From: Candidatus Pelagibacter sp.
Lineage (GTDB): Bacteria > Pseudomonadota > Alphaproteobacteria > Pelagibacterales > Pelagibacteraceae
Length of the DNA stretch: 64,000 nucleotides
Assembly: GCA_028222445.1 (NCBI GenBank)
Contig: JAOISU010000002.1
Location: forward strand, 1 to 64,000
Direction of reading: 5' to 3'
Part shown: one piece after another, positions 26,879-35,829 of the stretch
Layout: each line of letters begins with the position of its first letter
How positions within the stretch are numbered: the first letter of the stretch is position 1
Notes under the pieces: generated by a model
Database searches by the model: none
What the model was told of the DNA's origin: nothing
The model's input: the letters and a program-made list of their open reading frames with translations, nothing else
Made by a program: the position numbers and the translations under genes

Positions 26879-27808
26879 ATGGACAAAAAAAATATACTTT
26901 CTGTTAAAAATCTAAAAAAAATTTATTCTAAACAACATAATGGAAAAACTTATGCTTTAAATGATTTAAACTTAGACGTGAAAGAAGGAGAAATATTTGG
27001 CCTTCTGGGTCCAAATGGTGCTGGTAAGACAACTTTTATAAATATTTTAGCTGGGACAGTCATAAAGACTGAGGGTGAGGTTAATGTATGTGGATTTGAT
27101 CTAGATGAAAATCCCAGACAGGTTCGAGCTTCAGTTGGAGTAGTTCCTCAAGAGATAAATTTAGACCCATTTTTTAGTCCAAGAAAACTATTAGACCTTC
27201 AGGCAGGCTTATATGGTGTAAAAGAAAAAGATAGAATTACAGATACAATTTTAAATCTAGTGTCTTTAGAAAAAGAGGCCAATAGTTATGCCAGAAGTTT
27301 ATCTGGTGGAATGAAAAGAAGATTATTAATGGCTAAAGCATTAGTTCATCAGCCTCCTCTCGTTTTTCTTGATGAGCCTACTGCTGGAGTTGATGTCGAA
27401 TTGAGGCAAAATTTATGGAAAAATGTAAGAATGCTTAACAAACTTGGCGTTACTATTATTTTAACAACACATTATCTTGAGGAAGCAGAAGAAATGTGTG
27501 ATCGAATAGCTATTCTCAACAAAGGAAATGTAGTAGCTCTAGATAGTACTAAAAATCTTTTAAATAGAATTCAAACAAAAAAAGTTATTTTTAAAACAGA
27601 TAAAGAAATTAATATTCAAAAAAATGACCTTGAATCTCTTGAAATAATATCAAAAATAGGCAATGAAGTTTGCGTCTCTTACGAAAAGAGCAAAGTTAAT
27701 ATGGAAAAATTAATAAACTTAATAAAGAAAAACAACGTCAAAATTGTTGATATATCAACTGATGATGGTGATTTAGAAGATGTATTTTTAAGACTAATAA
27801 AAAACTAG
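26879..27808 (+). CDS. ABC transporter ATP-binding protein (ABC-2 / YadG-like)
   Basis: 309 residues. Walker A GPNGAGKTTF, Q-loop VVPQEINLD, signature LSGGMKRRL, Walker B LVFLDEPTAGVD and H-loop TTHYLEEAEEM are intact. The C-terminal tail (about 235-309) and the GVDVELR stretch fit ATPases of ABC-2 exporters such as YadG or NodI. A permease is usually adjacent, but here the next gene is bioY, 32 bases on. It is not an EcfA-type sequence, so powering BioY seems unlikely. Confidence 0.88.
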   Translation: MDKKNILSVKNLKKIYSKQHNGKTYALNDLNLDVKEGEIFGLLGPNGAGKTTFINILAGTVIKTEGEVNVCGFDLDENPRQVRASVGVVPQEINLDPFFSPRKLLDLQAGLYGVKEKDRITDTILNLVSLEKEANSYARSLSGGMKRRLLMAKALVHQPPLVFLDEPTAGVDVELRQNLWKNVRMLNKLGVTIILTTHYLEEAEEMCDRIAILNKGNVVALDSTKNLLNRIQTKKVIFKTDKEINIQKNDLESLEIISKIGNEVCVSYEKSKVNMEKLINLIKKNNVKIVDISTDDGDLEDVFLRLIKN

Positions 27809-27840
27809 ATTATTATAATAATAAATAGTAAATTTTATTT

Positions 27841-28392
27841 ATGGATCTATTAAAAACAAACTCAATTCAAAAAGTTACAAAAACATTTATATTAATTTTT
27901 TTAGGAACTATTGCTCTAACTATTTCTGCTAAATTAAAAATACCTTTTTATCCAGTGCCAATGACGATGCAAACTTTTGTTGTACTCTTCATAGGCTTAG
28001 CATTTGGGTATAAAATTGGTCTTGCAACAGTAGGTGTTTATTTATTAGAAGGAATTATTGGAATACCTGTTTTTTCTAATTCCCCAGAAAAAGGTATTGG
28101 TTTAGTTTATTTTACCGGTCCAACAATGGGATACTTGATAGGCTTTTTATTTGCAGTATTTTTTGCAGGATATCTAGATATGAAAAATAATATTTTTTTA
28201 ATTTTTACTAAATTATTATTTTCAGTTACAATAATTTATATATTTGGAACAATCTGGCTTGGGACTTTGATTGGATGGGATAAACCAATACTTAGTTTAG
28301 GTGTAACACCTTTTTTATTAGCAGAATTATTTAAGATTTGTCTTTTAACTCTATTAGCAAAAAAAATAATTAAATTAAGAAAATTTATCTAG
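27841..28392 (+). CDS. bioY: Biotin transporter BioY
   Basis: 183-residue integral membrane S-component with six hydrophobic segments. The N-terminal KLKIPFYPVPMTMQTFVVLF and the Y-L-EG-IG-IPVF region are hallmarks of BioY. It binds and imports biotin. No bioM/bioN energising genes are adjacent, as with solitary BioY proteins in other bacteria, some of which work alone or share an ECF module. Its 3' end overlaps the opposite regA by eight bases. Confidence 0.92.
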   Translation: MDLLKTNSIQKVTKTFILIFLGTIALTISAKLKIPFYPVPMTMQTFVVLFIGLAFGYKIGLATVGVYLLEGIIGIPVFSNSPEKGIGLVYFTGPTMGYLIGFLFAVFFAGYLDMKNNIFLIFTKLLFSVTIIYIFGTIWLGTLIGWDKPILSLGVTPFLLAELFKICLLTLLAKKIIKLRKFI

Positions 28393-28948
28393 GAGATCTT
28401 TTAGATAATATTCTTTGTAGAGTTCTTCTGTGCATCTTAAGTCTTCTAGCAGTTTCTGATACATTTCGGTTACATAATTCAAAAACTCTATGAATATGTT
28501 CCCACTTAACTCTATCTGCTGACATCGGATTTTCTGGTGGTTCAGCTTTCTTTTCTGGATCTGCCAATAATGCTTTTTCAACATCATCAGCATCTGCAGG
28601 TTTTGCCAAATAATCAATGGCCCCTTCTTTAATGGCTGCTACCGCCGTAGGTATATTTCCATAACCGGTTAACATAATAATTCTACTTGTGGGATTTGAA
28701 ACTTGTATTTCTTTAACAACTTCCAATCCATTTCCATCAGCCAATCTTAAATCAACAACAGCGAATCCTGGTTTATTTGTTTTAACAGTTTGAATACCTT
28801 TTTGCACACTCTCAGCTTGTAAAACTGTAAAGCCCTTTTTTTCCATGGCTCTTGCAAGTCTATCTCTAAAAGGGTTGTCATCATCAACAATTAATAGTGA
28901 TTTATTGTCAAAATCACTTAGTTTTTTAAGATTGATTTGTTCAGGCAT
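28385..28948 (-). CDS. regA: Response regulator RegA/PrrA/ActR family
   Basis: 187 residues. Receiver domain with phospho-acceptor Asp66 in VVDLRLADGNG and a C-terminal Fis-type helix-turn-helix NVSETARRLKMHRRTLQRIL that is nearly invariant in alphaproteobacterial RegA proteins. The linker carries a run of acidic and proline residues. RegA normally responds to redox state through the RegB kinase; regB is not next to it. It sits convergent with bioY and divergent from the polyamine operon. Confidence 0.92.
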   Translation of the reverse strand: MPEQINLKKLSDFDNKSLLIVDDDNPFRDRLARAMEKKGFTVLQAESVQKGIQTVKTNKPGFAVVDLRLADGNGLEVVKEIQVSNPTSRIIMLTGYGNIPTAVAAIKEGAIDYLAKPADADDVEKALLADPEKKAEPPENPMSADRVKWEHIHRVFELCNRNVSETARRLKMHRRTLQRILSKRSPR

Positions 28949-29038
28949 AACTTAGATATGGTATCTATTTTAAAAATTTCAACACCTATTATTTGCTTTA
29001 CATTAATTAACTATTACCTTAATTGCATGATTTATATG

Positions 29039-29089
29039 AAAGTTTTTTAGTTTTTTAAGAAACTTTTTTTTATTAAATTTTTTTGGAGG
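29039..29089 (+). promoter_or_regulatory. Leader of the polyamine operon: AU hairpin and start-deciding ribosome site
   Basis: AAAGTTT (29039-29045) can pair with AAACTTT (29060-29066), followed by a T-run, then GGAGG at 29085-29089. The ribosome site is eight bases ahead of a GTG at 29098 and overlaps an in-frame TTG at 29083, so translation must begin at the GTG. The hairpin is weak and could be chance. Confidence 0.45.
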
Positions 29090-29097
29090 CATATAAA

Positions 29098-30276
29098 GTG
29101 CAAAAATTTAAAAGTGTTGATGAGCTTGTAAGTCAACTAAAACCGGAAAAACCGATTTATTGTATTAGAAAAAAATCTATACAGTTAGCCTCTACATATT
29201 TTAGAAATAAATTTCCTGGTAAAATTTTATACGCTGTTAAAACCAATCCACATCCAGAAGTATTAAAAACAATAGTTGAGAGTGGTATTGAAAACTTTGA
29301 TGTTGCGTCAATTCAAGAAATTAAAGATATAAGAGCAATAGATCCTAATGCTAAATGCTCATACATGCATACTGTAAAAAGTAGAGAAAGTATTAGAGAT
29401 GCTTATTTTAATCATAATATTAAAACTTTTTCTTTAGATACAAAAGATGAGTTAATTAAAATAATTGAGTCAACAGATCATGCTTTAGATCTTGAATTGT
29501 TTCTTAGAATTGCAGTTTCAAACGAACATGCAGAAATAGATTTATCTAAAAAATTTGGTGCTTTAGCCTCTGAGGCTTCTGGTTTGTTAAGATTAACAAA
29601 ACAATATGCAAAAAAAACTGGCTTAAGTTTTCATGTTGGTTCTCAATGTATGCATCCTATTTCTTATGTAAAAGGAATTTCAGAAGTTGGAAATATAATA
29701 AAAAAAACAAAAATTATTCCTGATTATATTAATATTGGTGGTGGGTTTCCTGCAATCTACCCTGATCTTGTTCCTCAATCTTTAGATAATTATTTTGAAG
29801 AAATAAAAAAAGGATTAGAAAATTTAAAATTAGAAAAACTTCCAGAATTAATATGTGAGCCTGGTAGAGCAATAGTTGCTGAAAGTGGCTCTACAATTGT
29901 AAGAGTAAATCTTAGAAAAAAACAAAAGCTTTATATTAATGATGGCACATATGGAACTCTTTTCGATGCTGGTACACCAAATATAGTTTACCCTTCTCGT
30001 ATAATTAAAACAGGAAAAATAATTTCAAAAAAATTAACTGCTTTTGATTTTTATGGTCCTACTTGTGACAGTATGGATTATATGAAAGGACCATTTCTAT
30101 TACCAAATAATATTAAAGAAAATGATTATATAGAATTGGGTCAACTTGGCGCTTATGGCCTTACTTTTAGGACTCAATTTAATGGTTTTTATTCTAACGA
30201 AATTTATGAAGTAGAAGATGAGCCAATAATGACAATGTATGGTAAAAATAGCAATAAGGCTATATTAGTTGCCTAA
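29098..30276 (+). CDS. Ornithine/lysine decarboxylase (alanine-racemase fold)
   Basis: 392 residues. PLP enzyme decarboxylating ornithine (to putrescine) and perhaps lysine (to cadaverine). The PLP lysine is Lys48 in YAVKTNPHP, the phosphate-binding region is GGGFP, and the trans-subunit cysteine is in GPTCDSMD. This is the eukaryotic-like fold III ODC group common in alphaproteobacteria. The GTG start is chosen from the GGAGG eight bases upstream. Its stop overlaps the next ATG by one base (TAATG), heading a three-gene polyamine operon. Confidence 0.93.
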   Translation: MQKFKSVDELVSQLKPEKPIYCIRKKSIQLASTYFRNKFPGKILYAVKTNPHPEVLKTIVESGIENFDVASIQEIKDIRAIDPNAKCSYMHTVKSRESIRDAYFNHNIKTFSLDTKDELIKIIESTDHALDLELFLRIAVSNEHAEIDLSKKFGALASEASGLLRLTKQYAKKTGLSFHVGSQCMHPISYVKGISEVGNIIKKTKIIPDYINIGGGFPAIYPDLVPQSLDNYFEEIKKGLENLKLEKLPELICEPGRAIVAESGSTIVRVNLRKKQKLYINDGTYGTLFDAGTPNIVYPSRIIKTGKIISKKLTAFDFYGPTCDSMDYMKGPFLLPNNIKENDYIELGQLGAYGLTFRTQFNGFYSNEIYEVEDEPIMTMYGKNSNKAILVA

Positions 30277-31319
30277 TGTCAGATAACAAAAACTTAACTC
30301 ATAATAGTAAAAAAGATTTTCTAAAAAACCCTGTAGAACATATTGATATCACATCTTTTGATGCAAGAAAAATTATCTCATCAATGGAAAAAATGTCTTT
30401 TGTTTCTAGAGAAACAGCAAATGCAGCTGGTATTTTTAATGAAATGATACAAGACAAAGACTGTACTATTTTTTTAACTTTAGCTGGCTCAACATCTGCT
30501 GCTGGCTGTATGAATATTTATAAAGATTTAGTCAAATACAATATGGTTGATGCAATCATTGCGACTGGTGCCTCAATTGTTGATATGGATTTTTTTGAAG
30601 CCTTAGGTTTTAAGCATTATCAAGGATCACAATTTCAAGATGATACGGAATTGAGAAAAAACTACATTGATAGAATATATGACACTTATATTGATGAAGA
30701 TGAATTACAAGAATGTGACAAAAGAATATGTGAAATTGCAGATGGATTAGAGCCAAGAAGTTATACTTCTAGAGAGTTTATTTATGCAATGGGTAAATAC
30801 CTAAAAAAAAACTCAGTAAAAAAAAATTCTTTAATTGAAACAGCTTATGACAATAACGTTCCAATATTTTGTCCAGCTTTTACAGATTCAAGTGCTGGAT
30901 TTGGATTAGTTATTCATCAAGAAAATAATCCAAAAAATCATATGACTATAGACTCAATTAGAGAGTTTCGAGAATTAACAGAAATTAAAATTCAATCAAA
31001 AGGGTCTGGTTTATTTATGATTGGTGGAGGAGTTCCTAAAAACTTTATCCAAGATACAGTAATATGTGCTGAACTACTTGGCAAAGAAGTGGAGATGCAT
31101 AAATATGCAGTTCAAATTACAGTAGCAGACTCTAGAGATGGAGCTTGTAGCAGCTCAACATTAAAAGAAGCAAGCTCTTGGGGTAAAGTAGATATTACAA
31201 AAGAACAAATGGTCTTTGCGGAAGCTACTAGTGTTTTACCTTTAATTGTAAGCGATGCTTATCATAAGGGTGATTGGAAAAACAGAACGAGAAAAAATTT
31301 CTCAAAAATATTTGAATAA
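30276..31319 (+). CDS. Deoxyhypusine synthase-like protein (possible homospermidine synthase)
   Basis: 347 residues. NAD-dependent aminobutyl transferase of the deoxyhypusine synthase family. The N-terminal Rossmann part has LTLAGSTSAAGC and IATGASIVDMDF, and the catalytic lysine is Lys304 in SSWGKV, equivalent to Lys329 of the human enzyme. Bacteria lack hypusinated eIF5A, and a cyanobacterial homologue (SpeY) is known to make homospermidine, so a free polyamine is the likely acceptor. The gene lies between ODC and agmatinase, with gaps of -1 and 2 bases, consistent with that role. Confidence 0.85.
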   Translation: MSDNKNLTHNSKKDFLKNPVEHIDITSFDARKIISSMEKMSFVSRETANAAGIFNEMIQDKDCTIFLTLAGSTSAAGCMNIYKDLVKYNMVDAIIATGASIVDMDFFEALGFKHYQGSQFQDDTELRKNYIDRIYDTYIDEDELQECDKRICEIADGLEPRSYTSREFIYAMGKYLKKNSVKKNSLIETAYDNNVPIFCPAFTDSSAGFGLVIHQENNPKNHMTIDSIREFRELTEIKIQSKGSGLFMIGGGVPKNFIQDTVICAELLGKEVEMHKYAVQITVADSRDGACSSSTLKEASSWGKVDITKEQMVFAEATSVLPLIVSDAYHKGDWKNRTRKNFSKIFE

Positions 31320-31321
31320 AA

Positions 31322-32197
31322 TTGAAATATCTATCTAATAAAAATGGATTTCTTGGGATTGATAACAATACCAATTTTAAAGAAAAGGTTGTCGTTATTC
31401 CATTTGGTTTAGAAAAAACTGTAAGTTATGGTGGGGGTACTAGAAATGGACCAAAAGAAATTATTAAAGCTTCTCATCAGGTTGAATTATACGATGAAGA
31501 ATTACACTGTGAACCTTACAAAAAAATTGGAATTAAAACTCTAAAGCCATTTAAGATTGATAAAGATATAAAGAAAGCCCTAAAAAAGATGTCTAATATA
31601 AATCAAGAAATATTAGATAAAAAACTTTTTCCAATAACATTTGGGGGTGAACATTCTATTACACCTGGCTGTATTGCTCCATTTGTGAAAAAACATAAAG
31701 ATATTTGCTTATTACATTTTGATGCACATGCAGATTTGAGAGAAAGCTATAATGGTGAAAAATTTTCTCATGCATCAGCTATCAGAAGATGTTTGGATTA
31801 TAAAAATGTGTCACTAATCTCGTTTGGAATTAGAAATATCTCAGAGAGTGAAATACCCTTTTTAAAAAAAAACTCATCTAGAATAGATATCTTTTGGGCA
31901 AAAGATAAGGCTAAGTGGGACTTAAAAAAATTCAAAAAATTAATAAAAAATAAAACTGTATATTTAACTTTTGATGTTGATGGATTAGATTCTAGTATAA
32001 TGCCTGCAACTGGCACACCAGAACCAGGTGGCTTATTGTGGGATGAAACTTTAAATATTATAAGAATAGCAGCTAAAAACTCAAATATTGTGGGTGCAGA
32101 TATAAATGAATTGTCACCTATTAAAGGGTTTAATTCCTACAATTTTCTAGTAGCTAAATTAGCTTATAAAATTTTATCTTATAAATTTTTGTATTAA
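31322..32197 (+). CDS. speB: Agmatinase / ureohydrolase family
   Basis: 291 residues. Two-manganese hydrolase; metal ligands are visible in FGGEHS, HFDAHADLR and FDVDGLDSSIMPATGTPEPGG. Agmatinase (agmatine to putrescine and urea) fits the ODC and deoxyhypusine-synthase neighbours, but a related guanidino substrate cannot be excluded. The only possible start is a TTG two bases after the previous stop; the next in-frame ATG is some 90 codons in, inside the conserved core. The TAA shares TTAA with the opposite yhhQ stop. Confidence 0.87.
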   Translation: MKYLSNKNGFLGIDNNTNFKEKVVVIPFGLEKTVSYGGGTRNGPKEIIKASHQVELYDEELHCEPYKKIGIKTLKPFKIDKDIKKALKKMSNINQEILDKKLFPITFGGEHSITPGCIAPFVKKHKDICLLHFDAHADLRESYNGEKFSHASAIRRCLDYKNVSLISFGIRNISESEIPFLKKNSSRIDIFWAKDKAKWDLKKFKKLIKNKTVYLTFDVDGLDSSIMPATGTPEPGGLLWDETLNIIRIAAKNSNIVGADINELSPIKGFNSYNFLVAKLAYKILSYKFLY

Positions 32198-32748
32198 GCT
32201 TTAGATTCTTTAACAGTTCCTAATAATAACCTAAATGGAATTAGCATTATAAGTGCCACAAGTATTTTTACAGATAAGTCCCCTAATGATAAAGTAATCC
32301 AAGGAATTCCTGTTGCATAAAAGGATATTGAAAAAAATAAAAAAGTATCAATTGTTGAGCCAATCAATGATGAGGTAAGTGGAGCAACAAACCATTTTTT
32401 TTTTCTTAATTGATCAAAAATTTGAACATCAATTAACTGTGCGACTAAAAATGCTACTCCAGAGCCAATGGCTATTCTAATTGAAATTAAATCTTCAAAG
32501 TTTGTTGAAAAAAATAAGGTAAAAATTATTCCAATAACAAAACCTATATAAACAATTTTTCTAGCAATAAGCTTACCGTAAGACCTATTGGCTAAATCAG
32601 TAATTAAAAAAGCAATTGGATAACTAAAGGCTCCATAAGTAAGTATTTCACCTAGTCCATAATAATTTATTGGAAATTGAACAAGATAATTGGATGCTAG
32701 TACTACAACTCCCATTATTAATGAAAGTAGTAAAAAGTATTTGTTCAT
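32194..32748 (-). CDS. yhhQ: Queuosine precursor transporter (YhhQ / VUT family)
   Basis: 184 residues, six hydrophobic segments. The motif FLITDLANRSYGKLIARK, together with AYPIAF-like FSYPIAF and GSTIDTFLFF, is that of the VUT/ECF-like family whose E. coli member YhhQ imports the queuosine precursor preQ0. It directly follows rpmB (overlapping by one base) so the two are co-transcribed. Substrate is inferred from the family only. Confidence 0.85.
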   Translation of the reverse strand: MNKYFLLLSLIMGVVVLASNYLVQFPINYYGLGEILTYGAFSYPIAFLITDLANRSYGKLIARKIVYIGFVIGIIFTLFFSTNFEDLISIRIAIGSGVAFLVAQLIDVQIFDQLRKKKWFVAPLTSSLIGSTIDTFLFFSISFYATGIPWITLSLGDLSVKILVALIMLIPFRLLLGTVKESKA

Positions 32749-33071
32749 TAAGCTGATTTACTGGGAGATGCTTTTGGTGCTTTTTTAATAAATGGAGATT
32801 TAATTAGAATACTTTTTTTTAGTTTTTTTAATCTAGGTGAAATATTTTTATTTTTTACACTTTTTAAAAATTGATCAAATGTACCTTTTTTATCGACAGA
32901 TCTAACTCCAGCATTACTTACTGTTAAAGTTAAACTTCTTTTTAAAAGTTCACTTGTAAATTTAGCTTTTTTTAAATTTGGTAAAAATCTTCTTTTAGTC
33001 TTATTGTTAGCGTGACTAACATTGTGACCCTTCATTGGAATTTTACCAGTTAATTCACATTTTTTAGACAT
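32748..33071 (-). CDS. rpmB: 50S ribosomal protein L28
   Basis: 107 residues. The start [33 protein letters not shown] is textbook L28 (cut here for length: the core is positions 1-33). It carries a Lys/Pro-rich C-terminal tail of about 20 residues beyond E. coli L28 (78), as alphaproteobacterial versions do. The promoter immediately upstream implies a very short leader with no ribosome site. Confidence 0.95.
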   Translation of the reverse strand: MSKKCELTGKIPMKGHNVSHANNKTKRRFLPNLKKAKFTSELLKRSLTLTVSNAGVRSVDKKGTFDQFLKSVKNKNISPRLKKLKKSILIKSPFIKKAPKASPSKSA

Positions 33072-33084
33072 AATATTTAGTGAC

Positions 33085-33113
33085 TATATAGGATGTGTTA
33101 AAGAACTCGTCAA
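33085..33113 (-). promoter_or_regulatory. Sigma70-type promoter of rpmB
   Basis: On the minus strand TTGACG (33113-33108) and TATATA (33090-33085) are exactly 17 bases apart, in the 53-base gap after pyrD. Transcription should begin about 33078-33079, only some seven bases before the rpmB ATG. Confidence 0.7.
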
Positions 33114-33124
33114 GTTTATTAGGC

Positions 33125-34177
33125 TTAATTAGCTAGCTTCTTTCCCACTATTTCTTTAAAATTCTTAACACCACCAGCAATTAATATTTCTTTAAGCTCT
33201 TTTTTAATCTTTCCTACTATGTTTGGTCCCTGAAAAACCATTCCAGTATATAGTTGTACATAACTTGCTCCTGACTGAAATTTTTTATAAGCACTCTCTC
33301 CTGAGTCTACACCTCCAACTCCTATAATTTCAATTTTTCCATTTAATATTTTATAGAATTTACTTATTAATTTATTCGCTTCTTCTTCCAGAGGTTTTCC
33401 TGATAGGCCGCCTTTTTGATGTTTTAGAATATCTTTTAATTTATCTCTATTTTTAGCACTAGTATTAGAAACAATTATTGCACTAACTTTATAGTGTATT
33501 AAAGTTTTACAAATTATTTCAATTTGTCCTTCTGAAATATCTGGAGAAATTTTTACTATAATTGGTATTTTGGATTTTAGTCTAATTTTTTCTTTTTCTA
33601 TCGAGTCCATTAGTTCGTCAAATTTAGACTTATCATGAAAATTTCTTAAGTTTTCTGTATTAGGTGAAGATATATTGATAGTGATGTAATCAGCAATATT
33701 ATGAAAAACCCTAAGTCCAATTAAATAATCATTTAGTCGATCTCCACTATCTTTGTTTGGACCAATATTAACACCCAATAAACCTTTATTTGGATTTGAC
33801 TTAATTCTTTTGCTAATATTTTCTGAGCCTAAGTTATTAAATCCCAATCTATTTATTAGAGCCTGATCATCTACTAGTCTAAAAACTCTTGGTTTTGGAT
33901 TTCCATATTGCTCTAGTGGTGTAACGGTTCCTACTTCTACAAAGCCAAAGCCAAGTTTAAAAAGAGAATTATAAACTTCAGCATTTTTATCAAAACCCGC
34001 TGCTATTCCTATAGGATTATTAATTTCTTTTCCAAATAATTTAGTCTTAAATAATGAGTCATCTTTTTCTTGATTAGATAAATTTGGTAGTAAATTTAAT
34101 TTTAAAGACTTAATTGCTAAATTATGAGCTGTTTCAGGATCAAACTTAAAGATTAGTGATCTAAATTTTGAAAACAT
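33125..34177 (-). CDS. pyrD: Dihydroorotate dehydrogenase (quinone), class 2
   Basis: 350 residues. Oxidises dihydroorotate to orotate with electrons passed to ubiquinone, step four of pyrimidine synthesis. NPIGIAAGFDKNAEVYN, GFVEVGTVTP, the substrate/serine loop NISSPNTENLR and VGGVDSGESAY are class 2 hallmarks. The N-terminal about 45 residues form the membrane-associated quinone tunnel that defines class 2. It starts on the last base of the lysyl-tRNA synthetase stop (TAATG). Confidence 0.96.
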   Translation of the reverse strand: MFSKFRSLIFKFDPETAHNLAIKSLKLNLLPNLSNQEKDDSLFKTKLFGKEINNPIGIAAGFDKNAEVYNSLFKLGFGFVEVGTVTPLEQYGNPKPRVFRLVDDQALINRLGFNNLGSENISKRIKSNPNKGLLGVNIGPNKDSGDRLNDYLIGLRVFHNIADYITINISSPNTENLRNFHDKSKFDELMDSIEKEKIRLKSKIPIIVKISPDISEGQIEIICKTLIHYKVSAIIVSNTSAKNRDKLKDILKHQKGGLSGKPLEEEANKLISKFYKILNGKIEIIGVGGVDSGESAYKKFQSGASYVQLYTGMVFQGPNIVGKIKKELKEILIAGGVKNFKEIVGKKLAN

Positions 34178-35754
34178 TATTTTATTTTTTCTTTTATTAA
34201 TTCTTTAGTTTCGTTCACTCCAAAAAAGCTTATAAAAAAACCCATCCTTGGACCATTTTCATCTCCAAAAACAACTTCATAAATTAGTTTAAACCAATCG
34301 CGTAAGTTTTCTGAATATCCATTATCTTTCCCTGTTGAATAAATTAATGTCTGAATATCTTCAGGTAACATTTTATCATTACACTCATCCAAAGTCTTAA
34401 TAAGTGCCTCTAAAGCTTTTTTTTCACTATCGTTTGCTTTTTTATATTTTTTTTGAATTTTGATTACATCGTTAAAATATTTAATAGCATAACCAATCAA
34501 GTTATCAAAAATAGGATGATCTTTTTCAGAAATATCCTTCTTATATTTTTTTACAAATTTCCAAAGTAATTCTTTAGAGTCTGCATTGCTAGTCTCTACT
34601 AGATTTAAAAGCATTGAAAAGCTCATTATCGTATCTTCCTTGGGAATTTTTCCATTATGTACATGCCATACTGGATTCATCAATAACTGAAGTTCATTTT
34701 GTTTTTTTGCTTTTTCTATGAGTTCCAAATACTCATCTACTGTTTTGGGTACTATTTCTTTATATAATTTTTTGGCTCTTTTAGGATTTTGATACATGTA
34801 TAAGGAAAGACTCTCGGGAGAGGCATACTCCAACCATTGATCAATTGTAATTCCATTACCTTTTGATTTCGATATTTTTTCACCTTTTTCATCCAAAAAA
34901 AGTTCATAGGCAAAACCAGATGGGTTCGTTTTTCCAATTAACTTTACTATTCTTGATGACAATATCGCACTTTCAATCAAATCTTTTCCGTACATTTCAA
35001 AGTCTATATCTAAAGCATACCACCTCATTGCCCAATCAACTTTCCATTGTAATTTACAATTTCCATCTAAAATACTAATTTCAAGTTTTTCTCCATTATT
35101 ATCAAAAATAATTTTTGATTTATCTTTTAAAATTTCTAAAACTGGAATTTCTAAAACTTTGCCTGTATTTGGACAAATTGGTAAAAATGGACTGTAGGTT
35201 CTTTGTCTTTCCTTCCCTAATGTTGGAAGAATTATATCCATAATACCCTGGTAGTTTTCTAAAATTATTTGAAGAGTTGGATTAAAAAAGCCACTTTTAT
35301 AAAGCACAGAGGAGCTTTTAAAATTATACTCAAAATTAAACTTATTCAAAAAATCTTGTAACATTTCATTGTTGTGTTCACCAAAGCTTGCAAATTTTTC
35401 AAATGGATCTGGGACTTGTGTTAATGGTTTATGAAGATTATTGTTTAAAAGTTCTTGATTAGGAACATTCTCTGGAACTTTTCTAAGACCATCCATATCA
35501 TCAGAGAACGTTATAATTTCAGTTGGAATATCAGTAAGTTGTTTCAAAGCATTAACCATCATCGATGTTCTGGCAACCTCACCAAATGTACCAATATGAG
35601 GAAGTCCACTTGGACCATAGCCTGTTTGTAAAATTATTTTACCTTTTTTATCTATAAATGATTTTCTTTCACGCAACATCTTTTTAGCCTCAACAAAAGG
35701 CCATGCGTTGGTTTTATCTAAATTATCTTTTTCAATCACTTTGTTTAATAACAA
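34177..35754 (-). CDS. lysK: Lysyl-tRNA synthetase, class I
   Basis: 525 residues. Class I LysRS, unrelated to the usual class II enzyme, charges tRNA-Lys. The HIGH-type motif is PHIGTFGE (GPSGLPHIGT) and the KMSKS motif is KISKSKGNG. Class I LysRS is normal in alphaproteobacteria. The start is uncertain: a TTG at 35754 opens the frame, a GTG lies at 35739, and neither has a clear ribosome site; the conserved part begins about NAWPFVEAKKML. It is coupled to pyrD. Confidence 0.95.
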   Translation of the reverse strand: MLLNKVIEKDNLDKTNAWPFVEAKKMLRERKSFIDKKGKIILQTGYGPSGLPHIGTFGEVARTSMMVNALKQLTDIPTEIITFSDDMDGLRKVPENVPNQELLNNNLHKPLTQVPDPFEKFASFGEHNNEMLQDFLNKFNFEYNFKSSSVLYKSGFFNPTLQIILENYQGIMDIILPTLGKERQRTYSPFLPICPNTGKVLEIPVLEILKDKSKIIFDNNGEKLEISILDGNCKLQWKVDWAMRWYALDIDFEMYGKDLIESAILSSRIVKLIGKTNPSGFAYELFLDEKGEKISKSKGNGITIDQWLEYASPESLSLYMYQNPKRAKKLYKEIVPKTVDEYLELIEKAKKQNELQLLMNPVWHVHNGKIPKEDTIMSFSMLLNLVETSNADSKELLWKFVKKYKKDISEKDHPIFDNLIGYAIKYFNDVIKIQKKYKKANDSEKKALEALIKTLDECNDKMLPEDIQTLIYSTGKDNGYSENLRDWFKLIYEVVFGDENGPRMGFFISFFGVNETKELIKEKIK

Positions 35755-35829
35755 ATATCTTATATTTGGTGTTTTTATTAATTCTTATAGAGTTGAAATT
35801 TATTTACCATAAAATAATGTTCTTTCAAA

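Noticed and set aside
28949..29097. speF-type polyamine RNA leader before the decarboxylase
   Set aside because: I could not match its conserved stems; only a weak AU hairpin is present.
30276..31319. Hypusine modification of a translation factor
   Set aside because: Hypusine occurs on archaeal/eukaryotic IF5A, which bacteria lack; the neighbours are polyamine enzymes, so a free polyamine substrate is more likely.
34177..35754. Class I lysyl-tRNA synthetase as recent archaeal transfer
   Set aside because: Class I LysRS is a regular feature of alphaproteobacteria and the gene has the same composition as its neighbours.
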